This document shows positions 29,038 through 36,153 of a stretch of 43,705 nt of DNA, piece by piece (position 1 is the first letter of the stretch; each line of letters begins with the position of its first letter). The position numbers were made by a program, and so were the translations under genes. The stretch is from a virus, in the IMG/VR virus record IMGVR_UViG_3300020470_000037, positions 1 through 43,705 of that record. One strand, 5' to 3'. A model generated the notes under the pieces. The model worked only from the letters and a program-made list of their open reading frames with translations. It did not search any database and was not told the DNA's origin.

Positions 29038-29241
29038 TTACTCGTCTTCTGTATCATCGCCCAAATACTCAACTCGTACATCATCAGGATGGGGTGTGCC
29101 CACCGAATAAAAGTCATCTGCAAAATTTTGCGTGATGTCCATCATTTCTTCTTCATTAATTGAAGCGTGAACCTTTTCTTCCCCAACGTATATATCGTAC
29201 TTTGCTGCCATTGTAACATCGGTAACATTATTTGTAACCAT
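29038..29241 (-). CDS. Small conserved marine-phage protein, unknown function
   Basis: 67 aa from 29241, or 57 aa if the Met at 29211 (MAAKYDIYVGEEKVHAS) is used. The core KYDIYVGEEKVHASINEEEM followed by DITQNFADDFY and HPDDVRVEYLGD is a pattern I associate with small hypothetical proteins of T4-like cyanophages. The protein is very acidic and has no membrane segment. The 29241 ATG directly follows the stop of the glycosyltransferase gene. However, TATAAATG, a late-promoter-like octamer, overlaps that point and would place transcription start close to 29233, which favours the 29211 start. The start is unresolved. A terminator follows the gene. Function unknown. Confidence 0.75.
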   Translation of the reverse strand: MVTNNVTDVTMAAKYDIYVGEEKVHASINEEEMMDITQNFADDFYSVGTPHPDDVRVEYLGDDTEDE

Positions 29242-29246
29242 TTATA
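29239..29246 (-). promoter_or_regulatory. Late-promoter-like octamer TATAAATG
   Basis: On the minus strand, TATAAATG matches seven of eight positions of the T4 late octamer. It overlaps the glycosyltransferase stop codon and the outer start codon of the next small gene. Overlap with coding signals makes chance occurrence possible. Confidence 0.35.
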
Positions 29247-29997
29247 AAATTCTAGTTTTCTCATGACCAACTCTACATTTAGGATCTATCCATATTTCAT
29301 AACCTGCTTTGATTGCATCTAAACAGAAAGAAACGTCTTCACCACACATGTCTTGAACTTCTCCTGACTCGAATACTTGCATCTGAGGAGCGAACCAAGG
29401 GTACTTCATTTGCTCATTTTCAAATACACCTTTCTTAATAAGTAACCATCCAAAACCTGTATAATCAACTGTGAAAGGTTTGCGTCTCTTGACAATTCCA
29501 TCAAGCATCTCATGATTCATCACACCACCATTCTCTTTGAAATCGTTTTCTTCCATCCAATGAGCACATGATGTTGTACGACCATCCTCAGTTACATACC
29601 AACCACCTGCAAGATCTTTGTCTAACCATACAAGACGATAGAACTGTTCAATACCAAAAACTATATCACTATCAATCCATAACTGATAATCATACTTGAG
29701 TTTACCATCCCAAGGTATCTGATCAGGTCCTCGTAATACATTTGCACCTAGACACTTACATCTGGCAAAGTTTACCATAGATGAATAGTCTTGTGATATC
29801 TGTATGCTTGCACCTGCTTGCACTAACTCAAAGCAAAGAGATACAAAATTTTTCAAGTAAACGTATGATACTCCTCGACCTGGTAGACAGAATACTATGC
29901 TCTTCCCTTTGATAAGTGGTCTAGCGTTCTCAATAGAAAATTCCTTCTTTTCATCTGTTTTAGGTGCAGACGAAACCACCTTGAATCCTTTTGCCAT
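29242..29997 (-). CDS. GT-A type glycosyltransferase-like protein
   Basis: A 251-aa soluble protein. After an N-terminal tail, IVFCLPGRGVSY begins a Rossmann-like strand. LWIDSDIVFG (about residues 105-115) supplies the DxD metal and nucleotide-sugar motif of GT-A glycosyltransferases. CGEDVSFCLDA (about 218-228) resembles the ED acid motif following the acceptor site, and the protein ends in IDPKCRVGHEKT. The length fits a catalytic domain alone. Related proteins occur in marine T4-like phage genomes near baseplate genes. Probable role: transfer of a sugar to a glycan or to modified DNA or protein; the substrate is not visible. A perfect sigma70-type promoter lies 23 bases upstream, so expression may begin earlier than for the neighbouring structural operon. 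Confidence 0.75.
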   Translation of the reverse strand: MAKGFKVVSSAPKTDEKKEFSIENARPLIKGKSIVFCLPGRGVSYVYLKNFVSLCFELVQAGASIQISQDYSSMVNFARCKCLGANVLRGPDQIPWDGKLKYDYQLWIDSDIVFGIEQFYRLVWLDKDLAGGWYVTEDGRTTSCAHWMEENDFKENGGVMNHEMLDGIVKRRKPFTVDYTGFGWLLIKKGVFENEQMKYPWFAPQMQVFESGEVQDMCGEDVSFCLDAIKAGYEIWIDPKCRVGHEKTRIL

Positions 29998-30019
29998 TAC
30001 GAATGATCGCTGTCAATTC

Positions 30020-30048
30020 ATTATACTGGTTTATATAGTCGATGTCAA
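30020..30048 (-). promoter_or_regulatory. Perfect sigma70-type promoter for the glycosyltransferase
   Basis: On the minus strand, TTGACA (30048-30043) is followed by a 17-base spacer and TATAAT (30025-30020). Both hexamers match the bacterial housekeeping consensus exactly, at the optimal spacing. The -35 and part of the spacer overlap the end of the upstream SGNH gene. It points at the glycosyltransferase, starting 23 bases on. An early, host-polymerase-driven promoter is inferred. Confidence 0.8.
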
Positions 30049-30645
30049 TTTGCCTATTATCCAGTCTGCAATTTTTTTATGACCTTTGTAATTGAAGTGG
30101 CAAAGTGACCTTTTCTTTATGTCGTTATAATAATATTCTTTATTTTTCCTTCTACCTAATAATGTCTCTTCCTTATCAAGAATGTTGTCCATGAGTGTGA
30201 GATTGGCAATCGTCTGCAATTTACCTTTACAACGTCTGCTGTAAACATTATCACCATACACATTATGATATTGCATCAAAACAAGAGGAATATTTTTTTT
30301 CTCAAACTCTTGTTCTAAAATGTATCGATTCCTGTAAAAATTCAATGAACCTACTTCATCACTATAATAAGTTTCATAAAAAAAGGGATCACGAATAGGG
30401 ATTACATTTCTATTGAAACGCATTCTCTCAGAATGTGTCAACATTATAATTGCAGCATCACATGTATTTTTATCTAAAAAATCTAATGTTCGCATTGTAA
30501 TCAAATCATTACTTCCACCACCTACGGAGTCATTGAGATGATTTGCTTTGAAATGTTTGCTTACTAATGTAGAAAACCTCTGACCCTCAATATCATCTAA
30601 CTCACTTCCTATTGTATAAGAGCAACCATTAAAATACAGAAACAT
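30031..30645 (-). CDS. SGNH-hydrolase-like protein, paralogue 1
   Basis: 204 aa from the Met at 30645. This start is preferred to 30672 because GGAG lies about ten bases upstream and because every paralogue begins within a few residues of the block I motif. Block I is NGCSYTIGSE (residues about 5-14), with the presumed nucleophile Ser. Block II is GGGSNDLITMRT, block III is IIMLTHSERMRF, and block V is HFNYKGHKKIADWI near the end. This is the SGNH/GDSL esterase layout, but with Cys replacing the Asp of GDS. The start overlaps the carbamoyltransferase end by 17 bases. The family includes sugar O-acetylesterases and acyltransferases; here acyl-ester chemistry on a glycan is inferred. The promoter of the following glycosyltransferase sits in its last codons. 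Confidence 0.7.
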   Translation of the reverse strand: MFLYFNGCSYTIGSELDDIEGQRFSTLVSKHFKANHLNDSVGGGSNDLITMRTLDFLDKNTCDAAIIMLTHSERMRFNRNVIPIRDPFFYETYYSDEVGSLNFYRNRYILEQEFEKKNIPLVLMQYHNVYGDNVYSRRCKGKLQTIANLTLMDNILDKEETLLGRRKNKEYYYNDIKKRSLCHFNYKGHKKIADWIIGKLTSTI

Positions 30646-32020
30646 CGTACTTCTCCGCAAACAGTTCTGCATCTTCCCATGTATTGACCATCGGTTTCCC
30701 TTTTATGTTGAGTGATGTATTCAGTAGTACAGGGCAACCAGTTCTCTTGTACCACTCCTCCAGTACGGGTCTCAGGATGCTTTCCGATGTCTCAGGTACC
30801 GTTTGTACTCTCGCACTATTATCGACGTGTATACAAGCAGGTATCGCCTTTGGTTGCTTACACTGATAGACATAGGACATGTATCTCGAATGGGAAGGCA
30901 TATCAAAGTAGTCCTGACAATGCTCCTCCAAAACTGCAGGTGCAAATGGTCTGAACTTCTGTCTCTTCTTGATCTCATTTACTCTGTCTTTGTTTTCAAT
31001 TTTTCTCGGATCCGCCAATAGACTTCTATTACCGAGAGCACGAGGACCAAACTCAGCACGACCATTTGCAACGCCAGCGATTCCTTTTTCGAGTAAGCAG
31101 TCAACTATTTCTCTTGGATTACAGTAGTGTTGTATATTATATCCCAAGTAGGGAGAGAATTCAACCTTGCCACCATATGATAGCAATGCTGCTCCCAATG
31201 CACCACCTGCATCACCAGGATTTGGCATAATCCACATATTATACATTTCTCTCAAATCAGTATTACAAACACAGTTGAGTGCCACACCTCCACCATAGCA
31301 AATATTGTCGCTATACTGTGCTGCTTTGTCAAATATGGTATTCAATTCAAGTTGCAGTATTCTCTCGGCACTTTTTGCAATATCACACTTATCATAAGAC
31401 TCAGGTATCCTTACACCTTTATGGCAGTTCTGATGTCTCAATCTCTCCACAACATTCATATAAGTAGGTTTTCCAAATGCTGCCATACCCATAAAGATGT
31501 ATTCCTCATCAAGAGGTCTAAGACCTGCCCATTTGGTCAAAGCACTGTACCATAGTCCAATAGAGTTGGGATATCGCTGTGACCACACTTTTTTATACTT
31601 TGCCTTACCTTCTACCATCTTTGCAGTCCATATAGACGTGCAATCCCATTCTCCAATACTATCAATGACTACACACGCTGCTTCCTCGAATATAGAGGTC
31701 TGAAACGCTGCAGCAGCATGAGAAAGGTGATGTGGGAAATATTGAGTCGGTTTGAGTCCTAAATGCCTTTCACTAAAGGTTGTATTGAATTGACCTGCAT
31801 AAAACTGCCTTGTTTTCTTCAAAAGCGGTTTTTCGTAAAAAGCAATGTCATTATTGCCTTCATGCATGTTGAATAACTGTGCAGTCGCAGATGCGGTGCA
31901 ATCTAAGTAACGATCATGCTTTTTCTTTGAAAATCGCTCTGAATGAGTTGCAAAACGTATTTTGCCTTTGTTTACGACTGCAATTGCAGAATCGTGGAAA
32001 CCTTCGCTAAAACCAATCAT
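30629..32020 (-). CDS. NodU/TobZ-type carbamoyltransferase
   Basis: A 463-aa protein, somewhat shorter than the 550-600 aa usual in this family. The N-terminus IGFSEGFHDSAIAVV starts the Kae1-like ATPase fold. HHLSHAAAAF (about residues 96-105) is the family's metal-binding His motif. GGGVALNCVCN (about 243-253) is a nucleotide-binding loop. The C-terminal domain has GRAEFGPRALGNRS then RPFAPAVL. NodU and TobZ transfer a carbamoyl group from carbamoyl phosphate, through carbamoyl-AMP, to a sugar hydroxyl. It lies between two SGNH-like genes, overlapping both (4 and 17 bases). Probable role: O-carbamoylation of a surface or virion glycan. The family call is firm and the acceptor unknown. Confidence 0.9.
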   Translation of the reverse strand: MIGFSEGFHDSAIAVVNKGKIRFATHSERFSKKKHDRYLDCTASATAQLFNMHEGNNDIAFYEKPLLKKTRQFYAGQFNTTFSERHLGLKPTQYFPHHLSHAAAAFQTSIFEEAACVVIDSIGEWDCTSIWTAKMVEGKAKYKKVWSQRYPNSIGLWYSALTKWAGLRPLDEEYIFMGMAAFGKPTYMNVVERLRHQNCHKGVRIPESYDKCDIAKSAERILQLELNTIFDKAAQYSDNICYGGGVALNCVCNTDLREMYNMWIMPNPGDAGGALGAALLSYGGKVEFSPYLGYNIQHYCNPREIVDCLLEKGIAGVANGRAEFGPRALGNRSLLADPRKIENKDRVNEIKKRQKFRPFAPAVLEEHCQDYFDMPSHSRYMSYVYQCKQPKAIPACIHVDNSARVQTVPETSESILRPVLEEWYKRTGCPVLLNTSLNIKGKPMVNTWEDAELFAEKYDVSVF

Positions 32021-32685
32021 AATAACTTAATTATATCAGATGCAATCATCGAATGTCCAATTTCATTTGGATGATTACCTTTTGCTCGTGGGTATTTCGA
32101 TAAATTTAGTTGTAAGTCAATAGGTAGTGTGGTTTTGCCATTTATTGAAAATATAAGGTGATCTTTTTTTAATCTCTTCAATTTATTTTTTATAAGATTG
32201 AAAATCAACATTTCTTCAGTTATACCGTACTTATCTTGATAAATGTCTTCAAAATAGTGTATCCACCACTCCTTACCTTCAAGTAAATTACCTGTAATCA
32301 AATATCTCTCTTCATCGACCAAAATTCGATCCCACTCTCCTACAAATTTTTTTCCTAGATTTTGAAGTTGCCTTCTATACCATTTTGTACCCCAATTCAA
32401 ATTTGCTTTCATTTTCGCCTTTATTTTCGCTTTATTGAAATTACCTGTAGAATCATACCACTCAGTTCTACTAGGAAGTGTCAATTGTGCAAATATTTTG
32501 TCAAAAGACTCCAAATCCTGTTTTAAGAAAAATCTAGCAATTCTATGATTGGATGATCCACCAGAAGCAACATTCACGACTTCTGCATTTAGGTGTTTAC
32601 CCAATATGGTGCTAAAACGAGTATTTTCTTTATCTTCCAACTCTGCACCTGCAGTCCAACTACATCCTAGAAATAGCAATCTCAT
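32017..32685 (-). CDS. SGNH-hydrolase-like protein, paralogue 2
   Basis: 222 aa from the Met at 32685. An in-frame Met at 32739 would add 18 residues that have no counterpart in other copies and would overlap the upstream gene much more. Block I LFLGCSWTAGAELED, block II ASGGSSNHRIARFF, block III AQLTLPSRTEW and block V HPNEIGHSMIASDII are all present. The middle of the protein is Lys-rich (residues about 85-110). It overlaps the upstream SGNH gene by about 26 bases and the carbamoyltransferase by four, consistent with one polycistron. An acyl-ester hydrolase or transferase role is inferred from the family. Confidence 0.7.
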   Translation of the reverse strand: MRLLFLGCSWTAGAELEDKENTRFSTILGKHLNAEVVNVASGGSSNHRIARFFLKQDLESFDKIFAQLTLPSRTEWYDSTGNFNKAKIKAKMKANLNWGTKWYRRQLQNLGKKFVGEWDRILVDEERYLITGNLLEGKEWWIHYFEDIYQDKYGITEEMLIFNLIKNKLKRLKKDHLIFSINGKTTLPIDLQLNLSKYPRAKGNHPNEIGHSMIASDIIKLL

Positions 32686-33199
32686 AAATCTTATCTGCAA
32701 TAATTTTGTGACCTTTTTCGGTAGGATGTCGAGTTTCATCCATTGGAAAATTCAAATCAAAGATATTCAGGTCAAATTTCTTTGATCTAGTGAACTTATC
32801 CGTTGTCACTATTATACACGGTGTATTTTGATTTGCAAAGTAGTCACTTATTCCTTCAATAGCAAAATTCTCTTCAACTTCACCATATTCGTCTGTATAC
32901 ATGTTCTCATACCAATATTTCCATATCTTCTTTCTCTTTTCTGTCAATCTCTTATGATTGAGTGCAATGCCAATCTCAACCCACTTTTTTTCGTCATGGT
33001 ACTCATGTCGTGAACAAGATGTCAACTGTATGATTGCTAAATCGTAATTTTTGGGACTCTCCTCAATAGTTGTCCTCCATACGGAACGATTACTATATCC
33101 AACCATTGATATATTGGTAAGACTCGCATTCATTCTTTCTGCAACCATCTCAGGAAACCTACCTGCAGAAAAAGATGACCCGTTAGAAAATATTTTCAT
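32660..33199 (-). CDS. SGNH-hydrolase-like protein, paralogue 3
   Basis: 179 aa from MKIFSNGSSF at 33199 (an alternative Met lies at 33214). Block I is NGSSFSAGRF, a variant with Ser before the presumed nucleophile Ser. Block II is MVGYSNRSVWRTT, block III IIQLTSCSRHEY, and block V HPTEKGHKIIADKI. It also shows the YENMYTDEYGEVEENFAI segment that recurs in the 183-aa copy at 35602 (YYSEEYGESDEIIFRQAI). The two are therefore closer to each other than to the remaining copies. It overlaps both neighbouring paralogues. No signal peptide is seen, so the product is presumably cytosolic. Confidence 0.7.
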   Translation of the reverse strand: MKIFSNGSSFSAGRFPEMVAERMNASLTNISMVGYSNRSVWRTTIEESPKNYDLAIIQLTSCSRHEYHDEKKWVEIGIALNHKRLTEKRKKIWKYWYENMYTDEYGEVEENFAIEGISDYFANQNTPCIIVTTDKFTRSKKFDLNIFDLNFPMDETRHPTEKGHKIIADKIYEIAISRM

Positions 33200-33797
33200 A
33201 TATGTGCTGTGCAATCAATTGATGACCCCTTTTATTAGGGTGACCAGTGACATAATTCTCTGGATGCCACCTTTTACCACCTAATATAGTTTTCATATTA
33301 GAAACAGGTGATTTATCTGCTAAGTGATACCAAGATGAAGGGGTATATCCCTCCACTAATTTCATTTTTTGTAAATTTAGAAAAAAGTACCTTATATTTC
33401 TTTTTTTAAAATAACTCTCTAATAAAAATTTGTTTTTGTGATAATTTGCAACATCATCATCCTTATTTTGTATATGTTTGAAATATTGAAGAGATGCTTC
33501 ATCATGATTTTCAGCATTGATGCGAAAATAGGAATCTTTTCCAGAATTCATCACTTCCCTACGTGAAAAATTGGTAAATTGTATAACTGCTAGTGTTACT
33601 GGATTATTTTCGCAAAAATTTATGGTTGTTCTCAATATCCCGTCATTACTCTTACCACATTCACCAATACTTTTATAAATGCGAGGTTTTGCACCATCAC
33701 TCAGTCCCATTCTGGAGACTAAGTGGGGAAAAGCATCTTTTTCGGGATTTTCAAGTTCATCACCAAAGGTAAATGAACATCCATCAAATAGTATCAT
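33183..33797 (-). CDS. SGNH-hydrolase-like protein, paralogue 4
   Basis: A 204-aa protein. Block I is LFDGCSFTFGDELEN (residues 3-17), block II GKSNDGILRTTI, block III VIQFTNFSRREV, and block V HPNKRGHQLIAQHI. The central region (about residues 95-140) is charged and hydrophilic. The start overlaps the end of a 55-aa ORF by 14 bases. Otherwise it shares the array pattern of overlapping same-strand genes. The same acyl-ester chemistry is inferred, without evidence of substrate. Confidence 0.7.
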   Translation of the reverse strand: MILFDGCSFTFGDELENPEKDAFPHLVSRMGLSDGAKPRIYKSIGECGKSNDGILRTTINFCENNPVTLAVIQFTNFSRREVMNSGKDSYFRINAENHDEASLQYFKHIQNKDDDVANYHKNKFLLESYFKKRNIRYFFLNLQKMKLVEGYTPSSWYHLADKSPVSNMKTILGGKRWHPENYVTGHPNKRGHQLIAQHIYENIF

Positions 33798-33951
33798 CGA
33801 AATGAGGTTTTACAATCACTTGTTCTTCAGTATAGCACGATTTTACACCTGCTTTGATCATCATTTGAAAAGTTGTACGTTTTTCGTTCGCTTCCTCTTC
33901 AGTCAAATGTTCAAAAACCAGTTTTTTGTCTAAGTAAACGTCAAAATCCAT
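33784..33951 (-). CDS. Small hypothetical protein, 55 aa
   Basis: An open frame from ATG at 33951 to TGA at 33784. It encodes a small charged protein: MDFDVYLDKKLVFEHLT at the start, then a Glu-rich helix and a tail with CYTEEQVIVKPHF. It fills an otherwise empty stretch between the radical SAM gene and SGNH paralogue 4, on the same strand. It overlaps that gene by 14 bases, as expected in this compact operon. The pattern 'short beta start, (K)LVF, then a helix beginning LTEEEA' resembles small cyanophage proteins of unknown role. No function can be proposed. Confidence 0.6.
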   Translation of the reverse strand: MDFDVYLDKKLVFEHLTEEEANEKRTTFQMMIKAGVKSCYTEEQVIVKPHFDDTI

Positions 33952-34027
33952 ACTTACACAGAATTCTAGTGTATCTCGACATTACAAAAACCAGTAAGGT
34001 CACTTTGTAGTCGTCTGTCTGTTTCAT
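33941..34027 (-). CDS. Possible 28-aa ORF after the radical SAM gene
   Basis: The ATG at 34027 overlaps the radical SAM stop by one base (TAATG). The frame encodes 28 residues, beginning MKQTDDYKVTLLVFVMS, and ends inside the start of the 55-aa ORF. The coupling geometry fits the neighbouring genes, but the length is near the chance level and no homologue is recognised. It could equally be leader sequence. Confidence 0.25.
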   Translation of the reverse strand: MKQTDDYKVTLLVFVMSRYTRILCKYGF

Positions 34028-35127
34028 TATCTTATATATGAAAATATTTCACGAGTTTTTTCCGCTTGCCATGTCTTACAGTTGAGACAGGTTTGATTCG
34101 ACCCGTCTGCCCAAGAATCTTGGAGAACATGATCGAAAAAGGGACTTGTCATCACCTCTTCTAGGGTATGATGCTTCAGAGATAAGGATGTAATACCACC
34201 CTGCTCTTCGATTTTACTTACGATGTCGTCATATAACCTTTCATTATACTTTCTTGGTTTAGGTGTTGGATTTTCATATGTAAAATACCTTTCATACATA
34301 CGAAAAAACTCACCTTCAATATGACAGCAAGGATATACCAATCCATTTGAATGTATAATGATCATTTTCTTTAGTGTCAGATGACAAAAAGAATTTGGAT
34401 CTGGATTAGACAGTCTTCTTGGTTCATTCCTTTGATAATCTTCAGTTGTGTTCTTTTCTAACGTATAAGTCCTTCCATTATTAGTAACCTCGTAAGAGGT
34501 TTTGTCCCCAGAGAACTCGTACGCAGGTCTTATTGAAAAGTCTTGTCCAATTTCTCTACAAAAATCACGAAATGCACCAATCTCATGCTGATTGTGCTTG
34601 AACAAGATGAGTTTGACAGCACCTTTACCACCACCAGCAGCAAACGCCCTTATATTCTTCTTAATTTTTTCAGTATTCGCACCAATTCGATAAAGTTCAT
34701 TACCTGGTGTCAATGTATCAATAGAAAACAGAGGATATATCTTAGTCTTTCCCAAATTATACCACCAATCCTCATTACGAGTCGATCCATGAGTAGATAC
34801 TTCTATCTTTGGAACCAAGTCATGAAAATAATTCAATATCTCCATGAATTCAGGATTCAATGTTGGTTCAGATGAAGCTCCATTGAAGACTAAGGTGCCA
34901 ATCCTTTTCCTCATGAAGTCTTCTGGAAACCAATCCTTGACCTGATCTAAAGTGACATGAGTTTTATCGAGATATGGGTGTTTCTTTACTGGTTTTGGTA
35001 GATATGGGTGTTCTTCATTCCAAAGTTTAGTTTGTGCCTGACGAAAACAACTAGGACAATTCAAATTACAAAAATTTCCAAGATCAAAACGGATAAAATG
35101 ATCCGTTGATAATATTTTTGGTCTCAT
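34027..35127 (-). CDS. Radical SAM/SPASM-like protein
   Basis: A 366-aa protein. Cys20, Cys24 and Cys27 form the CNLNCPSC (CxxxCxxC) motif that holds the [4Fe-4S] cluster of radical SAM enzymes. NGASSEPTLNPEFMEIL (about residues 97-113) is the counterpart of the GGEP-type SAM-binding strand. A C-terminal set of cysteines (HLTLKKM, YPCCHIEG at about 268, and CLNCKTW at about 350) resembles a SPASM auxiliary cluster domain. SPASM proteins modify peptides, glycans or enzyme cofactors by radical chemistry. The four-base overlap with the HNH gene upstream joins the two translationally. The substrate is unknown: a peptide, the SGNH-modified glycan, or a neighbouring protein are all possible. The family call is firm. 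Confidence 0.88.
   Translation of the reverse strand: MRPKILSTDHFIRFDLGNFCNLNCPSCFRQAQTKLWNEEHPYLPKPVKKHPYLDKTHVTLDQVKDWFPEDFMRKRIGTLVFNGASSEPTLNPEFMEILNYFHDLVPKIEVSTHGSTRNEDWWYNLGKTKIYPLFSIDTLTPGNELYRIGANTEKIKKNIRAFAAGGGKGAVKLILFKHNQHEIGAFRDFCREIGQDFSIRPAYEFSGDKTSYEVTNNGRTYTLEKNTTEDYQRNEPRRLSNPDPNSFCHLTLKKMIIIHSNGLVYPCCHIEGEFFRMYERYFTYENPTPKPRKYNERLYDDIVSKIEEQGGITSLSLKHHTLEEVMTSPFFDHVLQDSWADGSNQTCLNCKTWQAEKTREIFSYIR
34028..34040 (-). repeat. 13-base direct repeat, left copy
   Basis: The plus-strand 13-mer TATCTTATATATG recurs exactly at 35541-35553. This copy overlaps the last codons and the stop of the radical SAM gene. Its minus strand contains TATAAGAT, a weak late-promoter-like octamer pointing at the 55-aa gene. 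Confidence 0.6.
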
Positions 35128-35522
35128 CTACCATTAGTAATAACGATTCGAGTCTTACAACCCTTAGAACCACGTACTAAACGCTTTTTAGGTCCTTCAG
35201 ATTTGACTCTTTGCCACTCTTTTATTCTATCATACCTTTCTTCGGTAAAAAAGTACTGCTTGATGTACCAATCTTCCCAATTCTTGTGACCTTTCGCTTG
35301 ATTACACGTTTCACAGCAGCAAATAGCGTTTGTTGTCTCGTTCATACCCCCTAAAACTTGAGGATGTATGTGATCAAGGGTCATTTGCTCATGATTTTCT
35401 CCACAATATGCACAAACGTTATTCCATTTCTCCTTTATTGCATCCTTCCAACGTTTTTTTGCCTCCGATCTCGTTTGTGCCTTCATCTGATACAGGTAAT
35501 CCTGTGGAGAAGCGAGTAGCAT
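35124..35522 (-). CDS. HNH endonuclease
   Basis: A 132-aa protein. Residues 37-40 CAYC and 70-73 CETC supply the four zinc-binding cysteines. The catalytic region LDHIHPQVLGG (about residues 49-59) and CNQAKGHK (73-80) give the His-Asn-His pattern of the HNH (PF01844-like) nuclease fold. The N-terminal helix is Lys/Arg-rich and the C-terminus is basic, as in DNA-binding nucleases. Free-standing HNH genes are common homing endonucleases in T-even-like phages. It overlaps the radical SAM start by four bases, and the pair is bounded by a 13-base direct repeat. A second Met (35486) is possible as the start. The fold is firm; homing or another role is inferred. Confidence 0.88.
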   Translation of the reverse strand: MLLASPQDYLYQMKAQTRSEAKKRWKDAIKEKWNNVCAYCGENHEQMTLDHIHPQVLGGMNETTNAICCCETCNQAKGHKNWEDWYIKQYFFTEERYDRIKEWQRVKSEGPKKRLVRGSKGCKTRIVITNGR

Positions 35523-35540
35523 ATGTGATTGATTGTGTTC

Positions 35541-35553
35541 TATCTTATATATG
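35541..35553 (-). repeat. 13-base direct repeat, right copy, with late-promoter-like octamer
   Basis: An exact second copy of the 13-mer at 34028-34040. On the minus strand it contains TATAAGAT (six of eight matches to the T4 late octamer), 20 bases before the HNH start. It may be the late promoter of the HNH/radical SAM pair or a trace of cassette insertion. Confidence 0.5.
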
Positions 35554-35555
35554 CC

Positions 35556-35639
35556 CTACTCTTCATAAATGTAGGGGTCTTCTCTTCGTAATTTCCACAT
35601 TTTATAGCGGAAACGTATCCATTTTAATAAACGTTTCAT
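35556..35639 (-). CDS. Tiny basic peptide, 27 aa
   Basis: ATG at 35639 to TAG at 35556. The peptide has an amphipathic, basic N-terminal part (MKRLLKWIRFRYKMWK) followed by LRREDPYIYEE. It begins inside the end of SGNH paralogue 5 and overlaps it by 38 bases. It fills most of the gap before the HNH gene. Very short Trp/Arg/Lys-rich ORFs ending in a DPYIYEE-like tail fit my recollection of small uncharacterised cyanophage proteins, which I cannot verify here. A membrane-surface-binding peptide is plausible but unproven. Confidence 0.5.
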   Translation of the reverse strand: MKRLLKWIRFRYKMWKLRREDPYIYEE

Positions 35640-36153
35640 GAATTCGATCTGAAATTATACGGTGTCCCTCTGCTGTAGGGTGCTTTGTTGCCCCTAGAGG
35701 GATATCGGGTGTATTTATATGCAAATCATACCCCAATCTTGAATCTTTAGATACTGTTAAGAGTAACAATTCTGTATTATTTGCTGCAAAATGGTCGATG
35801 ATTGCCTGTCGAAATATAATTTCGTCAGATTCACCATATTCTTCACTATAATAGTCTCTGTAATACTCCAAAAACTTCTTTCCACGACCTCTACCAGGAT
35901 TTACATGCTCCCATTGACCTTCTAAAAAGAATTCTGTACGGTTTTTGAACGTCATACAGACAATTCCAAGGTCATATTTACTTACATCATGATCAATTGT
36001 AGTACGAACTATCCTTCGATTGCTACATCCGTGGTCAGAAAGGTCTGTAAAGTCTGCTTCCCACCTTTTTGCAAGCACTGAAGCGTATCTGTCATCACGA
36101 TTTGCTAGAGAATATCCCCAACACCAAGAATCGCCATTAAATAATATGTTCAT
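35602..36153 (-). CDS. SGNH-hydrolase-like protein, paralogue 5
   Basis: A 183-aa protein. Block I NILFNGDSWCWGYSL keeps the classical Gly-Asp-Ser of GDSL enzymes. Block II is HGCSNRRIVRTTI, block III VCMTFKNRTEFF, and block V HPTAEGHRIISDRI. It is most like paralogue 3, sharing the YYSEEYGESDEI segment in the middle. The start overlaps the end of the next upstream paralogue by 17 bases. The 3' end also contains the start of a tiny basic ORF in another frame. Esterase-like chemistry is inferred from blocks I and V. Confidence 0.72.
   Translation of the reverse strand: MNILFNGDSWCWGYSLANRDDRYASVLAKRWEADFTDLSDHGCSNRRIVRTTIDHDVSKYDLGIVCMTFKNRTEFFLEGQWEHVNPGRGRGKKFLEYYRDYYSEEYGESDEIIFRQAIIDHFAANNTELLLLTVSKDSRLGYDLHINTPDIPLGATKHPTAEGHRIISDRIHETFIKMDTFPL

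Noticed and set aside
29038-29997. Glycosyltransferase and following small gene as host-derived insertion
   Set aside because: Base composition and spacing match the neighbours, and similar genes are usual near the baseplate genes of marine T4-like phages.
30684-31703. Short plus-strand frames opposite the carbamoyltransferase
   Set aside because: The minus strand carries a full conserved enzyme; these frames have shadow composition and no recognisable motif.
35554-35575. CCCTAC / GTAGGG inverted repeat as a terminator
   Set aside because: No T tract follows on either strand and the bases belong to the end of the tiny 27-aa ORF.
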